Assembly (NCBI GenBank): GCA_030530875.1
Contig: JAUMUD010000001.1
Span: 1 to 64,000 of the forward strand
Direction of reading: 5' to 3'
Length of the DNA stretch: 64,000 nt
Origin: Corynebacterium sp.
GTDB lineage: Bacteria; Actinomycetota; Actinomycetes; Mycobacteriales; Mycobacteriaceae
Both the position numbers and the translations under genes were made by a program. Below the pieces are notes generated by a model. It saw nothing but the letters and a program-made list of their open reading frames with translations, ran no database searches and had not been told where the DNA came from. Positions 24,535-34,070 of this stretch are shown here, one piece after another (the first letter of the stretch is position 1; every line of letters starts with the position of its first letter).

Positions 24535-27500
24535 GTGACTAATTTCGGCCAGAACCAGTGGCTGGTAGATGACCTCTACCAGCAGTATCTCCATGACCCC
24601 AATTCCGTCTCCCTTGAATGGCGCGAGTATTTCCAAACCCACCCACAAAATGGCGTGTCGACGCCCGTTGGTGCGCCCCCAGCCCAGCCCCCAGTGCCAC
24701 AGGAAGCTGCTCCTAAGCACTCGGCCCCAGCCCCTGCTGCTGAGTATGCTTCTAGGCATGTCACCCGCCAGCGCAGTGCTGGTCCTGAATCGCATTCTGC
24801 TGTGCGCGCTGAGGAAACAGCTCGTAGGCGTGCTGCGTCTCCGATGACGCAGGCCAATGCCTCTGTGCTGCCTGATCCTGGTGAGTTCCCTCTGGGTGGT
24901 ATTGCCAAGGCTATTGCGAAGAATATGGACATCTCCCTTGAGATTCCTACCGCAACCTCGGTTCGCGATATGCCAGCGCGACTCATGTTTGAAAACCGCG
25001 CCATGATTAATGCACACCTGGCCAGGACCCGTGGTGGCAAGATTTCCTTCACTCATATTCTTGGCTATGCCCTGGTCAAGGCCGTGATGGCCCATCCTGT
25101 GATGAATAATTCCTATGAAATCAAGGATGGCAAGCCAACCCTGGTCATTCATGACCATATTAATCTTGGTTTGGCTATTGACCTGCCACAAAAGGATGGC
25201 TCTCGTGGTCTTGTGGTGGCAGCCATTCGTAATTGCGAGTCCTTGAGCTTTGATGAATTTGTTGAGGCCTATGAGGATATTGTTCGTCGTGGCCGTGCCG
25301 GCAAGCTCACTGGTAAGGACTTTGCTGGTGTGACCATTACCCTTACCAATCCTGGCGGTATTGGTACCCGCCACTCTGTTCCTCGTCTGACCAAGGGCCA
25401 GGGTGCGATTATTGGCGTGGGTTCCATGGATTATCCAGCGGAATTTGCGGGTGCGAGCGAGGATAGGCTGGCGGAACTGGGCGTCGGAAAGCTAGTAACT
25501 ATTACCTCCACCTATGATCATCGCATTATTCAGGGTGCGGAATCGGGCGAGTTCCTGCGCACCATGAGCAATTTGCTTATCGACGATCATTTCTGGGATC
25601 ACATCTTTGATGTGATGCATGTGCCATATACGCCTATGCGTTGGGCTCAGGATATTCCAAATTCTGGGGTGGATAAGAATACGCGAGTGATGCAGCTCAT
25701 TGAGGCCTATCGCTCCCGCGGTCACCTCATTGCGGATATTAACCCACTGCATTGGACTCAGCCAGGTATGCCAGTGCCGGATCACCGTGATTTGGATATG
25801 GAAACCCACGGTCTGACTCTGTGGGATCTTGACCGTACCTTCCATGTGGGTGGCTTTATGGGCCGCGAGACCATGACCCTGCGTGAGGTTCTGGATAAGC
25901 TGCGTACCGCCTATACCTTGAAGGTGGGTACGGAGTATAACCACATTTTGGACCGTGATGAGCGCATCTGGATCCAGGAGCATGTGGAAAACGGTCAGCC
26001 AAAGTACACGCCAGCGCAGCAGAAATATATTCTGCAGAAGCTCAATGCTGCGGAGGCCTTTGAGACCTTCCTGCAGACCAAGTATGTGGGTCAGAAGCGA
26101 TTCTCCTTGGAGGGTTCAGAGTCCCTGATTCCTCTGATGGATTCCATTATTGATACCGCTGCTGGTCAGGGCCTGGATGAGGTTGTTATTGCTATGCCTC
26201 ACCGTGGTCGTTTGAATGTTCTGGCCAATGTTGTGGGCAAGCCGCTCTCTACCCTGTTCACTGAGTTTGAGGGTTATATTGACCCAGCTCAGGCCGGTGG
26301 TTCTGGTGATGTGAAGTATCACCTTGGTGCTACTGGTACGCATCTTCAGATGTTTGGCGATGGGGAAATCAAGGTTACCTTGACTGCTAACCCATCCCAT
26401 CTTGAGGCTGTGAACCCTGTGATGGAGGGTATTGCCCGCGCTAAGCAGGATATTTTGGACCTTGGTCCGGATGGCTATACTGTGGTGCCACTGCTGCTTC
26501 ACGGTGATGCTGCCTTTGCTGGTCTGGGTATTGTTCCTGAGACCATTAACCTGGGTAACCTGCGTGGTTATACCGTTGGTGGCACCGTGCATGTGGTGGT
26601 TAATAACCAGATTGGCTTTACTACTACCCCGGATTCGGGTCGTTCCTCGCACTATGCCACGGATATTGCTAAGGCCTATGGTTGCCCAATCTTCCACGTC
26701 AATGGTGATGACCCTGAGGCTGTGGTGTGGGTTGGCCACTTGGCTGCTGAATACCGTCGCCGTTTTGGTAAGGACGTCTTTATTGACCTGGTGGGCTATC
26801 GCCGCCGTGGCCATAATGAGGCTGATGATCCGTCGATGACCCAGCCAAAGATGTACGAGCTCATCAATAACCGTGAGACTGTTCGTGCACGTTATGCTGA
26901 GGACCTTAAGGGTCGTGGTGATATTACCCAGGCTGAGGCTGAGGCCGCTGAGCGCGACTTCCATGACCAGATGGAAGCTGTGTTTATGGAGGTCAAGACT
27001 GCCGGTACCCCTGAGATTGGCGCCCAGGAAGGTATTGCTTATAGCCAGGAGTTGCCTCATGGTTTGGATACCTCCATCAGCCGCGAGGAGCTCTTTGAGA
27101 TTGGTCAGTCCTATGTGAATCTGCCTGAGGGCTTTGAGGCTCATCCACGTGTGGCCCCTGTGGCTGCTAAGCGTGCTGAGTCCGCCCAGCATGGTGGCAT
27201 TGACTGGGGCTGGGGCGAGCTCATTGCCTTTGGTTCCCTGGCTAATCGCGGTAAGCTCGTGCGCCTGGCCGGTGAGGATAGCCGCCGTGGTACCTTCACC
27301 CAGCGCCATGCTGTGATGATTGACCCTAATACCGCTGAGGAATATAACCCTATTGATGAGCTTGCTCGTGCGAAGGGTAATGGCGGTAAGTTCCTGGTTT
27401 ATAACTCCGCGCTGACTGAGTATGCCGGTATGGGCTTTGAGTACGGCTATTCCGTGGGTAATCCTGATGCTGTGGTTGCTTGGGAGGCCCAGTTCGGTGA

Positions 27501-28272
27501 CTTTGCCAATGGCGCACAGACCATTATTGATGAGTATGTGTGCTCCGGTGAGGCCAAGTGGGGTCAAACTTCCGGTGTGATCCTGCTGCTGCCTCATGGC
27601 TATGAGGGCATGGGTCCTGACCACTCCTCCGCTCGTATTGAACGCTACCTGCAGCTGTGCGCTGAGGGTTCGATGACTGTGGCCCAGCCTACTACCCCGG
27701 CTAACCACTTCCACCTTCTGCGCCGCCATGCTATTGGTGGCTTGCGACGCCCACTGGTGGTCTTCACACCAAAGTCAATGCTGCGTCTGAAGGATGCTAC
27801 GTCCTCGGTGGAGGAATTCACTGAGATTAAGAAGTTCCGCTCCGTGATTAATGACCCACGCATTGTGGATGCTTTCGGCAATGTGATCGGTGATGTGTCC
27901 AAGATTAAGACGGTGATGCTGGTATCCGGCAAGCTTTACTATGAGCTGGAGAAGCGCCGCGCTAAGCTCGGCCGTGAGGATATCGCCATTGTCCGTATTG
28001 AGATGCTGCATCCAATCCCATTTAACCGCCTGCGTGAGGTCTTTGGTATGTTCCCGAACCTCAAGGAGATTCGCTTCTGCCAGGAGGAGCCAGCTAACCA
28101 GGGCGCATGGCCATTCTTGGCTGTGCATCTGCCTGAGCTCATTCCAGGCATGCTTCCAATGAAGCGCGTTTCTCGCCGTGCGCAGTCCTCCACTGCAACC
28201 GGTATGAGCAAGGTTCATGCCTATGAGCAAAAGCTGCTTCTGGAGCAGGCTTTTGAAAACCTCCCAGACTAG
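24535..28272 (+). CDS. odhA: 2-oxoglutarate dehydrogenase E1/E2-like subunit OdhA (Kgd)
   Basis: The 1245-residue actinobacterial fusion protein joins an E2-type succinyltransferase domain without lipoyl domain (residues about 115-370, with [14 protein letters not shown]) to a thiamine-diphosphate E1 (about 380-1245). E1 motifs include [14 protein letters not shown] near 540, HGDAAFAG near 655 and [10 protein letters not shown] near 690. It works with AceE, SucB/AceF and Lpd in the TCA cycle. In C. glutamicum it is inhibited by unphosphorylated OdhI. The N-terminus is the usual [15 protein letters not shown], followed by a Pro/Ala-rich linker. The start is GTG 24535. A strong terminator follows. 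Confidence 0.97.
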   Translation: MTNFGQNQWLVDDLYQQYLHDPNSVSLEWREYFQTHPQNGVSTPVGAPPAQPPVPQEAAPKHSAPAPAAEYASRHVTRQRSAGPESHSAVRAEETARRRAASPMTQANASVLPDPGEFPLGGIAKAIAKNMDISLEIPTATSVRDMPARLMFENRAMINAHLARTRGGKISFTHILGYALVKAVMAHPVMNNSYEIKDGKPTLVIHDHINLGLAIDLPQKDGSRGLVVAAIRNCESLSFDEFVEAYEDIVRRGRAGKLTGKDFAGVTITLTNPGGIGTRHSVPRLTKGQGAIIGVGSMDYPAEFAGASEDRLAELGVGKLVTITSTYDHRIIQGAESGEFLRTMSNLLIDDHFWDHIFDVMHVPYTPMRWAQDIPNSGVDKNTRVMQLIEAYRSRGHLIADINPLHWTQPGMPVPDHRDLDMETHGLTLWDLDRTFHVGGFMGRETMTLREVLDKLRTAYTLKVGTEYNHILDRDERIWIQEHVENGQPKYTPAQQKYILQKLNAAEAFETFLQTKYVGQKRFSLEGSESLIPLMDSIIDTAAGQGLDEVVIAMPHRGRLNVLANVVGKPLSTLFTEFEGYIDPAQAGGSGDVKYHLGATGTHLQMFGDGEIKVTLTANPSHLEAVNPVMEGIARAKQDILDLGPDGYTVVPLLLHGDAAFAGLGIVPETINLGNLRGYTVGGTVHVVVNNQIGFTTTPDSGRSSHYATDIAKAYGCPIFHVNGDDPEAVVWVGHLAAEYRRRFGKDVFIDLVGYRRRGHNEADDPSMTQPKMYELINNRETVRARYAEDLKGRGDITQAEAEAAERDFHDQMEAVFMEVKTAGTPEIGAQEGIAYSQELPHGLDTSISREELFEIGQSYVNLPEGFEAHPRVAPVAAKRAESAQHGGIDWGWGELIAFGSLANRGKLVRLAGEDSRRGTFTQRHAVMIDPNTAEEYNPIDELARAKGNGGKFLVYNSALTEYAGMGFEYGYSVGNPDAVVAWEAQFGDFANGAQTIIDEYVCSGEAKWGQTSGVILLLPHGYEGMGPDHSSARIERYLQLCAEGSMTVAQPTTPANHFHLLRRHAIGGLRRPLVVFTPKSMLRLKDATSSVEEFTEIKKFRSVINDPRIVDAFGNVIGDVSKIKTVMLVSGKLYYELEKRRAKLGREDIAIVRIEMLHPIPFNRLREVFGMFPNLKEIRFCQEEPANQGAWPFLAVHLPELIPGMLPMKRVSRRAQSSTATGMSKVHAYEQKLLLEQAFENLPD

Positions 28273-28292
28273 GGAAATAGGTTTTAGTTTTT

Positions 28293-28318
28293 GGGTCGAT
28301 CCCTTCGGGGATCGACCC
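28293..28318 (+). terminator. Terminator of odhA
   Basis: The arms GGGTCGATCCC and GGGATCGACCC close on a TTCG tetraloop and are followed by a run of T. Confidence 0.92.
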
Positions 28319-28455
28319 TTTTTAATATTCTATGCAGCGGATTTGAAAATGTTAGTGCAATTGGTTTAAACTCAGAGTAATTCCCCTGCTGAGAAGATTT
28401 CTAAGCTTCTGGCATGGGATTTTTGCATCTGTACACACCATAGAAAGGGGCTGGT

Positions 28456-29184
28456 ATGCCTCCTCCATTTACGCCTGAGCAGCGCCTGGAATGTGTGGCG
28501 CGCGTGCTCAGCAAGACTGTAACTATTGTCGGAATTGCTACTGAGCTTGGGGTTTCGCGGGTCACTATCCACAAGTGGGTGCGAAATTTCAAGTGCTATG
28601 GCTATAAGGGGCTTGGTTTTAAGGAAGCTCCCGAGGATCCGATTATTCCTGAGCCGGGGCCGCATCAGCGCAGTAAGGCGCGGCGGGCTGCCGGTATTGA
28701 GGATAATAAGCCGAAGCGAAAGCCCCCGAAGCGCACTGGTCTGCCGAAATGGGATCCTGAATCCGGAATGTCGCCCTCCGAATTCAAGGAACACCACCGG
28801 CAGCAGCGCCTGGCTGAAAAGGCCGCTCTAAGATGCTCCGTTCAAGAACATATGGCAAAGTACCTCGCCTATGTGGGTGAGGATCGCTGTGAGCCCATTG
28901 ATTTGGTTCATGCCATCGAGCTCGCGGCTGAGGATTTAAAGCTTGAGCTCAAGTTTGTCTGCGAAGTGGCTCATATGAGCTGGACGGAATTTAAATTCCA
29001 TGCCAAGCAGGTACCCCAGCCCTCCGAGGACTACATCATTCAGACCATTGGGATTGTGCTTCGTCGGGCACCCAAGGGTGTGGACCTGGAGTATCTGCTA
29101 GCCGAATTGCAGGCCTATGACTTCCGCATTGGGATACGCCGGTTAAAGCGCCTGGTGCGGGATTATGGGATTGTGCTGCCTTAG
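28456..29184 (+). CDS. IS3-transposase-derived HTH protein lacking the catalytic domain
   Basis: The 242-residue protein starts like IS3 OrfA: residues 5-45 hold a helix-turn-helix of the HTH_28 type (TPEQRLECVARVL, then IATELGVSRVTIHKWVR). A basic Pro-rich linker follows. Residues about 165-242 match the start of IS3 OrfB: LKFVCEVAHMSWTEFKFHAKQ, then an HTH_21-like domain (LLAELQAYDFRIGIRRLKRLVRDYGI). The protein stops exactly where the DDE integrase (rve) domain would begin. The frame is intact, with AAAGGGG upstream, so it looks like a domesticated DNA-binding protein rather than a decayed transposase. Its stop overlaps the convergent gene by 3 bases. Confidence 0.75.
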   Translation: MPPPFTPEQRLECVARVLSKTVTIVGIATELGVSRVTIHKWVRNFKCYGYKGLGFKEAPEDPIIPEPGPHQRSKARRAAGIEDNKPKRKPPKRTGLPKWDPESGMSPSEFKEHHRQQRLAEKAALRCSVQEHMAKYLAYVGEDRCEPIDLVHAIELAAEDLKLELKFVCEVAHMSWTEFKFHAKQVPQPSEDYIIQTIGIVLRRAPKGVDLEYLLAELQAYDFRIGIRRLKRLVRDYGIVLP

Positions 29185-29912
29185 AGTTTATTATTAGCCA
29201 GGTAGTTGGTTACTACGGAAGAGACGCTCTTTTGGTCCTCAGCTTCCTTGACCAAGTCCTGCACATCCTGGGTGGAGATCGTGCCGCTTACGCTATTGAG
29301 TACGAGGCGGGCGGCGCGGTCGAAATTCGTGCGACGATAGATTGGCACGATATTTTGGGGGAGGTTCACGGAGGAGTCCTGGCAGCCAATGGCATTGGAT
29401 GGGTCAGCAGCAGAAAGATCATCTGGGAGGGAGGCCATCAGTGCCGTATAGACTTTTTCACGCCATTCACCAGCATTGATTTCTTCCGTGGTGGCCTTGG
29501 TATATTCTTCCTCGAGCTTCTGAGCCTCGGCAGGATTAAGGGCTGCAAGGAGGTCACCTGTGCAGGAAACATAGAGGTCAGCATCATTATCCAGCAGCGT
29601 GGTCAGTGGGGTGGACTGCACGCCGGTGAAGGAAAGATTTGGCTTGGCATTGCGCCCGGCGCGGTCCAAGGCTTCTTGGTAGAGGGAGCCGATGAGCCAG
29701 GCCTCTTGGTTATTCTGATCGTAGACGATGGAAATATCGCCACTGGAATCACTGCGGGTGCGTACCGTTGGGTCAGGGACATTGAGGGTTGCGATGGCAA
29801 TAACGACAATAACAACCACAATGCCGAAGGCTACTCGTGGGGTACGGCTAAGAAAATCACCGGAGCGCTTTGGCTTAGTGGTTTTTGGACTTGGATTCAC
29901 GTCGGTTGCCAT
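29181..29912 (-). CDS. Membrane-anchored OpuAC/ProX-like binding protein
   Basis: The 243-residue product has a short basic cytoplasmic N-terminus, one membrane span (about residues 28-47) and an exported domain. SIVYDQNNQEAWLIGSLYQEALDRAG and PNLSFTGVQSTPLTTLLDNDADLYVSCTGDLL resemble the start of glycine-betaine-type (OpuAC) binding proteins. The domain is short, and no transporter gene is nearby. An in-frame ATG at 29957 would add 15 residues; I prefer MATDV at 29912. It is convergent with the HTH gene, sharing stop-codon bases. Confidence 0.65.
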   Translation of the reverse strand: MATDVNPSPKTTKPKRSGDFLSRTPRVAFGIVVVIVVIAIATLNVPDPTVRTRSDSSGDISIVYDQNNQEAWLIGSLYQEALDRAGRNAKPNLSFTGVQSTPLTTLLDNDADLYVSCTGDLLAALNPAEAQKLEEEYTKATTEEINAGEWREKVYTALMASLPDDLSAADPSNAIGCQDSSVNLPQNIVPIYRRTNFDRAARLVLNSVSGTISTQDVQDLVKEAEDQKSVSSVVTNYLANNKL

Positions 29913-30015
29913 CGCTTCTAATCTCGGGGACTTTTCTATTGATCTTCCATTAATCATAGTGGAAAGTGGGCGGCTTTTATGCCTTTGGGGACGGCGGGCT
30001 GAGATTTTTAGGGCA

Positions 30016-30021
30016 TATAAT
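30016..30021 (+). promoter_or_regulatory. Consensus -10 box of a leaderless mRNA
   Basis: TATAAT ends 7 nt before ATG 30029, so the transcript is expected to begin at that ATG. This also decides the start over in-frame codons at 29966 and 30020. Confidence 0.6.
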
Positions 30022-30028
30022 GGTTGCC

Positions 30029-31294
30029 ATGAGTACTGTTTCCCGTTTTTATGCGGGTCGTCTTGCCGGAATGGTGGTGCGCGGCCCGGATGCTGAAGCT
30101 ATAGGTCGCGTGCGTGACATTATTGTTAATGTTCGTGCCCATGACCATCAGTCCCGTGCTTTGGGTCTGGTTGTGGAGCTCATTAGCAAGAAACGCATCT
30201 TTATTCCGATGTTGCGTATTGCGGATATGAGTGCCCATGAGGTCAACCTGGCGACGGGTTCGGTGTCCATGCGTGCTTTCCAGGTGCGTATTGGTGAGCT
30301 TTCGGTAATGACGGATATTATCGGCTCCAAGGTCCATGTGGATGATCCGGGTGTTGAGCAGCTTCATGGTCGTGCCGTGGAGATTGCTGATGTGGAATTC
30401 GAGCGTACCCGTACCCGTGATTGGGTGATTAACCGCATGGCGGTTTTCGGTGAGAAGAAGAAGCTCAGTCGTAGCCGCGATATGTTTATCGTCGAGTGGC
30501 CCCATGTGCACGGTATTAATCCGGGTGGTGTGGGTTCCAATGATGCCACTGCGGAGCTGATTTCGAGCTTTGAGGATATGCACCCGGCGGATATTGCCCG
30601 CGCCATTGTGGAGCTCTCCCCTTCACACCGTCTGCGTGTGGCCGAGGCTTTGGACGATGAGCGTCTGGCCGATATTATCCAGGAGCTGCCTGAGGATAAT
30701 CAGGCAGACCTGATTGAGAAACTTAATATTGAGCGTGCGGCGGATGTTCTGGAAGAGATGGACCCGGATGATGCTGCCGACCTGCTCGGTGATCTTCCTC
30801 AGAATAAGGCCGATGTGCTGCTGGAATTGATGGACCCTGATGAGGCGGACCCGGTTCGTCGACTGATGTCCTTCGCGGAGGATACAGTGGGTGCCATTAT
30901 GACCACGGAGCCGATTATTCTCACTCCGCAGTCCACTGTGGCGGAGGCATTGGCCATTGCCCGTAATCCTGATTTGCCGGCCTCTATTTCCTCGCTGATT
31001 TTTGTGGTTCGTCCACCAACAATTACGCCGACTGGTAAGTATTTGGGCTGTATTTATTTGCAGCGTCTTCTGCGTGAACCGCCAAGTTCTTTGATTGGTG
31101 GCATTTTGGATCCGGAGTTACCTCCGCTGTATGCCACCGATGATAAGGAGACTGCGGCGCGCTATTTCGCCATGTATAACCTGGTTTGTGGTCCTGTTTT
31201 GGATGAAAATGACCATCTGCTTGGTGCTGTGGCGGTGGATGACTTGCTTGATCACATGTTGCCTGATGGCTGGCGTGAGCAGGAGATCCGTTAG
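30029..31294 (+). CDS. MgtE_N/CBS domain protein without membrane part
   Basis: The 421-residue protein has an N-terminal PRC-barrel-like region (residues 5-80, LAGMVVRGPDAEAIGRVRDIIV), the acidic MgtE N-domain near 170-275 (IIQELPEDNQADLIEKL, LEEMDPDDAADLLGDL) and a CBS pair near 285-415. The transmembrane channel domain of MgtE is missing, as in the mycobacterial homologue Rv1232c. It probably senses Mg2+ or nucleotides and regulates something else, not transport. It precedes DUF1003 and mrp as in mycobacteria, and a terminator separates it from them. Confidence 0.85.
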   Translation: MSTVSRFYAGRLAGMVVRGPDAEAIGRVRDIIVNVRAHDHQSRALGLVVELISKKRIFIPMLRIADMSAHEVNLATGSVSMRAFQVRIGELSVMTDIIGSKVHVDDPGVEQLHGRAVEIADVEFERTRTRDWVINRMAVFGEKKKLSRSRDMFIVEWPHVHGINPGGVGSNDATAELISSFEDMHPADIARAIVELSPSHRLRVAEALDDERLADIIQELPEDNQADLIEKLNIERAADVLEEMDPDDAADLLGDLPQNKADVLLELMDPDEADPVRRLMSFAEDTVGAIMTTEPIILTPQSTVAEALAIARNPDLPASISSLIFVVRPPTITPTGKYLGCIYLQRLLREPPSSLIGGILDPELPPLYATDDKETAARYFAMYNLVCGPVLDENDHLLGAVAVDDLLDHMLPDGWREQEIR

Positions 31295-31320
31295 TCGGCT
31301 TTAGGCTAAATCCCGATATG

Positions 31321-31370
31321 GGCTTATACTTGTATTTTGGTGGCTTAGCACGGCAAGTGTAAGCCTATTT
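31321..31370 (+). terminator. Terminator of the MgtE_N/CBS gene
   Basis: GGCTTATACTTG and CAAGTGTAAGCC pair at all 12 positions with one G-T wobble around a 21-nt loop, followed by TATTTT. Confidence 0.6.
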
Positions 31371-31414
31371 TCGTGTACTGGCGATATTCAAGAGAATATA
31401 AAGGAGGTTGGATA

Positions 31415-32023
31415 ATGGCAGAATTCCTCGATACCCCGGCAGTAGGACGCAAGAAGAAACTCTTTCGCATGGATGCTGATAAAGTCGGCGCCTTGGCGGA
31501 AAAGGTCGCGCGTTTCTTCGGCACTGGTGAGTATCTTGCATGGCAAACAGTCTTCGTTGCTGCCTGGGTTCTTTTGAACCTTGGCGGTTTCTGGTGGAAC
31601 TGGGACCCATATCCATTCATTCTGCTGAATCTGGCCTTCTCTACCCAGGCGGCATATTCTGCCCCTCTTATTCTCTTGGCCCAGAACCGCCAGGAAAGCC
31701 GTGACCGTATTCAGGTGAGTGAGGACCGTCGTCGCGCTGAGCAGACCAAGGCCGATACCGAATTCCTTGCCCGCGAGCTTGCGAGTGTCCGTATTGCCCT
31801 TGGTGATGCTGTCACACGTGACTATCTGCGCCATGAGCTTGAGGATCTAACCCAGGTGATTCGACGCCTTGAGAATAAGCTCGATGACCAGGCTGCCGCC
31901 GCCCGTTTGCTGCGTGAGCAAGCTCATCCAATTGACTTTGGTGAGCAGGGCCCTGATGACCACCTCTCCACCCACTATGATTCCTCTGCTTCTACGCCTG
32001 CGGAAAAGCCAAAGGCTGACTAA
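31415..32023 (+). CDS. DUF1003 membrane protein
   Basis: The 202-residue protein has two close membrane spans (about residues 40-60 and 68-88; FVAAWVLLNLGGFWWNWDPYPF, then LLNLAFSTQAAYSAPLILLAQNRQ). An amphipathic coiled-coil tail follows. This is the DUF1003 pattern, conserved beside mrp in mycobacteria (Rv1231c). The function is unknown. ATG 31415 has AAGGAGG 8 bases upstream; an in-frame start at 31373 lacks a site. Confidence 0.87.
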   Translation: MAEFLDTPAVGRKKKLFRMDADKVGALAEKVARFFGTGEYLAWQTVFVAAWVLLNLGGFWWNWDPYPFILLNLAFSTQAAYSAPLILLAQNRQESRDRIQVSEDRRRAEQTKADTEFLARELASVRIALGDAVTRDYLRHELEDLTQVIRRLENKLDDQAAAARLLREQAHPIDFGEQGPDDHLSTHYDSSASTPAEKPKAD

Positions 32024-32051
32024 GATAGAGAAACACAAGCAGTAATCTTTG

Positions 32052-32067
32052 GGCCCCTTCGGGGGTC
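32052..32067 (+). terminator. Weak hairpin between DUF1003 gene and mrp
   Basis: GGCCCC and GGGGTC pair around TTCG with a T-run (CTTTT) after. It may reduce read-through into mrp rather than stop it. Confidence 0.5.
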
Positions 32068-32092
32068 TTTTCCACATATAGAAAGAAGTTTC

Positions 32093-33190
32093 ATGGCTTT
32101 AACTGAAGCCGATATTCGTGCCGCGCTTAGCCGCGTGATGGACCCGGAACTTGGCAGATCCCTCACCGAACTCAATATGGTCAAATCCATTGAGATTTCT
32201 GGCGCTGATGTGCATGTTGTTATCTACCTGACCATTGCCGCCTGTCCAATGCGCACTACCCTGGTTGCTAATTCTGAGGCGGCCATTCGGGAAATTCCTG
32301 GGGTTGAATCCGTGCAGGTGGATACGGATGTGATGAGTGATGAGCAGCGTCGTGCCATTCGCACCCAGGTGCATAAGGAAGAAAATCCCTTTATTAAGCC
32401 AAATTCCCGCACCCGCGTTTATGCTGTTGCTTCCGGTAAGGGTGGTGTGGGCAAGAGCTCGGTCACTGCCAATCTTGGTGTGCTGCTAGCCCAACGTGGC
32501 CTTAATGTGGGCATTATCGACGCCGATATTTATGGCCACTCCATTCCTGGCATGCTTGCCTCCGAGGATGAGCCCCATGCCGTGGATGAAATGATTATGC
32601 CTCCTTCGGCTCATGGCGTGAAGCTTATTTCCATTGCCCAGTTTACTGAGGGCAATAGCCCTGTGATTTGGCGTGGTCCAATGCTTCACCGTGCCCTATC
32701 CCAGTTCCTCACCGATGTGTACTGGGGTGAGCTGGATATTCTTCTGCTCGACCTGCCACCAGGAACTGGCGATGTGGCGCTGTCTGTGGCCCAACTTCTT
32801 CCTAATGCAGAAATTCTTGTGGTTACTACCCCGCAGGCTGCTGCCGCTGAGGTTGCTGAGCGTGCTGGCGCCATTGCTATTAAGACGCACCAGAAGATTG
32901 CTGGTGTGATTGAAAATATGGGTGCTATGGTGCTTCCTGATGGTTCCACCATGGATGTCTTTGGTGAGGGCGGCGGTGAGCTGGTGGCTAACCGCCTGCA
33001 TAATCTCACCGGTGGCCCAGTGCCACTGCTTGGTTCTATTCCGCTTGATCCGCAGCTGCGTATTCAAGGTGATGCGGGTGTACCAATCAGTATTGCCCAG
33101 CCAGAAAGTCCAGCAGCCAAGGCCTTTGGGGAGATTGCCGATAAGCTCGTGGTTCGCCGCGAATCCCTAGCTGGTAAGCAACTTCTCTAA
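32093..33190 (+). CDS. mrp: Mrp/ApbC-type Fe-S cluster carrier ATPase
   Basis: The 365-residue P-loop ATPase of the Mrp/NBP35 family carries and delivers [4Fe-4S] clusters. The N-terminal MIP18/DUF59 domain spans about residues 1-85. The deviant Walker A ASGKGGVGKSS is near residue 107. DLPPGTGDVALS is near 220. The conserved C-terminal CxxC of many Mrp proteins is not visible, as is also the case for actinobacterial members. It fits the Fe-S theme of lutABC and fdxC elsewhere in the window. It is the Rv1229c equivalent. Confidence 0.93.
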   Translation: MALTEADIRAALSRVMDPELGRSLTELNMVKSIEISGADVHVVIYLTIAACPMRTTLVANSEAAIREIPGVESVQVDTDVMSDEQRRAIRTQVHKEENPFIKPNSRTRVYAVASGKGGVGKSSVTANLGVLLAQRGLNVGIIDADIYGHSIPGMLASEDEPHAVDEMIMPPSAHGVKLISIAQFTEGNSPVIWRGPMLHRALSQFLTDVYWGELDILLLDLPPGTGDVALSVAQLLPNAEILVVTTPQAAAAEVAERAGAIAIKTHQKIAGVIENMGAMVLPDGSTMDVFGEGGGELVANRLHNLTGGPVPLLGSIPLDPQLRIQGDAGVPISIAQPESPAAKAFGEIADKLVVRRESLAGKQLL

Positions 33191-33196
33191 AAATAT

Positions 33197-33235
33197 GGAA
33201 AATGCCAGGTCCGAATCTCCGGATCTGGCATTTTC
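33197..33235. terminator. Bidirectional terminator between mrp and tatB
   Basis: GAAAATGCCAG and CTGGCATTTTC form the outer stem, and CCGGA/TCCGG-type pairing closes the loop. T-runs lie on both sides between convergent genes. Confidence 0.8.
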
Positions 33236-33246
33236 TTTATGTAATT

Positions 33247-33702
33247 TTAGAGCACGTCATTATAGCCATTGCTCTGGCCATAGGTGAAGCCTGGTTGGCG
33301 CGGGGCACTCGGATTTGGTTCAGCGGCCGGTGCTGGGCCCTGGGCCTGGTGGGTGCGGCGAGTGGAATCCTGGCGCTCCCCTTCCTTGCCAATAATTTCT
33401 GGGTGGCCCATCTGACGAACGTCCTCGACAATATCATCACCATCAAGCAGGTGCTTAGTTAGCGCTGCTCGTGGGCTCATTGAGGCAAATTTGGCTACTT
33501 GACCCAGTGGCTCACGGAACTCATCAAAGGCGCCGTCAAATTCGCCATTGAGTTCCTTCTTGGCATTATTAATCGCCTTGCGGGCAGCAAAAAGCGCGGC
33601 CCGAACATCCTCAATAACCTTGGGGAGGCGTTCCGGGCCAATAATAAGCAAGCCAATAATCAGGACGACAAGAATCTCGCCCCAACCAATATTGTCAAAC
33701 AT
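33247..33702 (-). CDS. tatB: Twin-arginine translocase subunit TatB
   Basis: The 151-residue protein begins with the TatB signature [19 protein letters not shown]. It has one membrane span (residues 6-21), the GPERLPK hinge and an amphipathic helix, then a charged tail rich in Pro and Gly. It recognises twin-arginine signal peptides with TatC. It starts on the last base of the anti-sigma factor stop codon (TAATG). The order sigE-rseA-tatB is conserved in Corynebacterium and Mycobacterium, tying export to the envelope stress response. Confidence 0.93.
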   Translation of the reverse strand: MFDNIGWGEILVVLIIGLLIIGPERLPKVIEDVRAALFAARKAINNAKKELNGEFDGAFDEFREPLGQVAKFASMSPRAALTKHLLDGDDIVEDVRQMGHPEIIGKEGERQDSTRRTHQAQGPAPAAEPNPSAPRQPGFTYGQSNGYNDVL

Positions 33703-34070
33703 TAATCATTCTTCCTGGTTCGTCGAACCGCATGGTACAACAAGTCCATTTTATCCAGAAATGACTGGGGGCGTGCACGGTCGGCCCCGTCAACCCCCGG
33801 ACCAGCCGGGCACCAATCGGCAATTTTGGTAAGACGCTCAACCAAAGCCTCAGGAATACTAGGCGTTTCAGCCTCGGATTCTTTGAGCCTCTGCACGGCC
33901 TCGCGCTGGACACGAACCTCTTCCGCGCAGTTGTGACAGTGGATGAGATGGACGCGAGCGCGATGCATGGCCAGCGGACTGAGCTCACCGTCGATAAACG
34001 CAGCGATAGCCTCCGTGCTCAGATGCTCTGAGGGGGAGAATTTCTTTGGTGGCCTTGCTGTACTAGACAC
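33702..34070 (-). CDS. rseA: Anti-sigma-E factor (RseA/CseE)
   Basis: The 122-residue soluble zinc-binding anti-sigma factor has the zinc motif HxxxCxxC (HLIHCHNC) near residue 40, in the ZAS fold that caps the ECF sigma factor. There is no membrane span, as in mycobacterial RseA and C. glutamicum CseE. It overlaps sigE by 8 bases and tatB by 1 base. Reduction or phosphorylation of such factors frees the sigma factor in mycobacteria; which signal works here is not visible. Confidence 0.9.
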   Translation of the reverse strand: MSSTARPPKKFSPSEHLSTEAIAAFIDGELSPLAMHRARVHLIHCHNCAEEVRVQREAVQRLKESEAETPSIPEALVERLTKIADWCPAGPGVDGADRARPQSFLDKMDLLYHAVRRTRKND

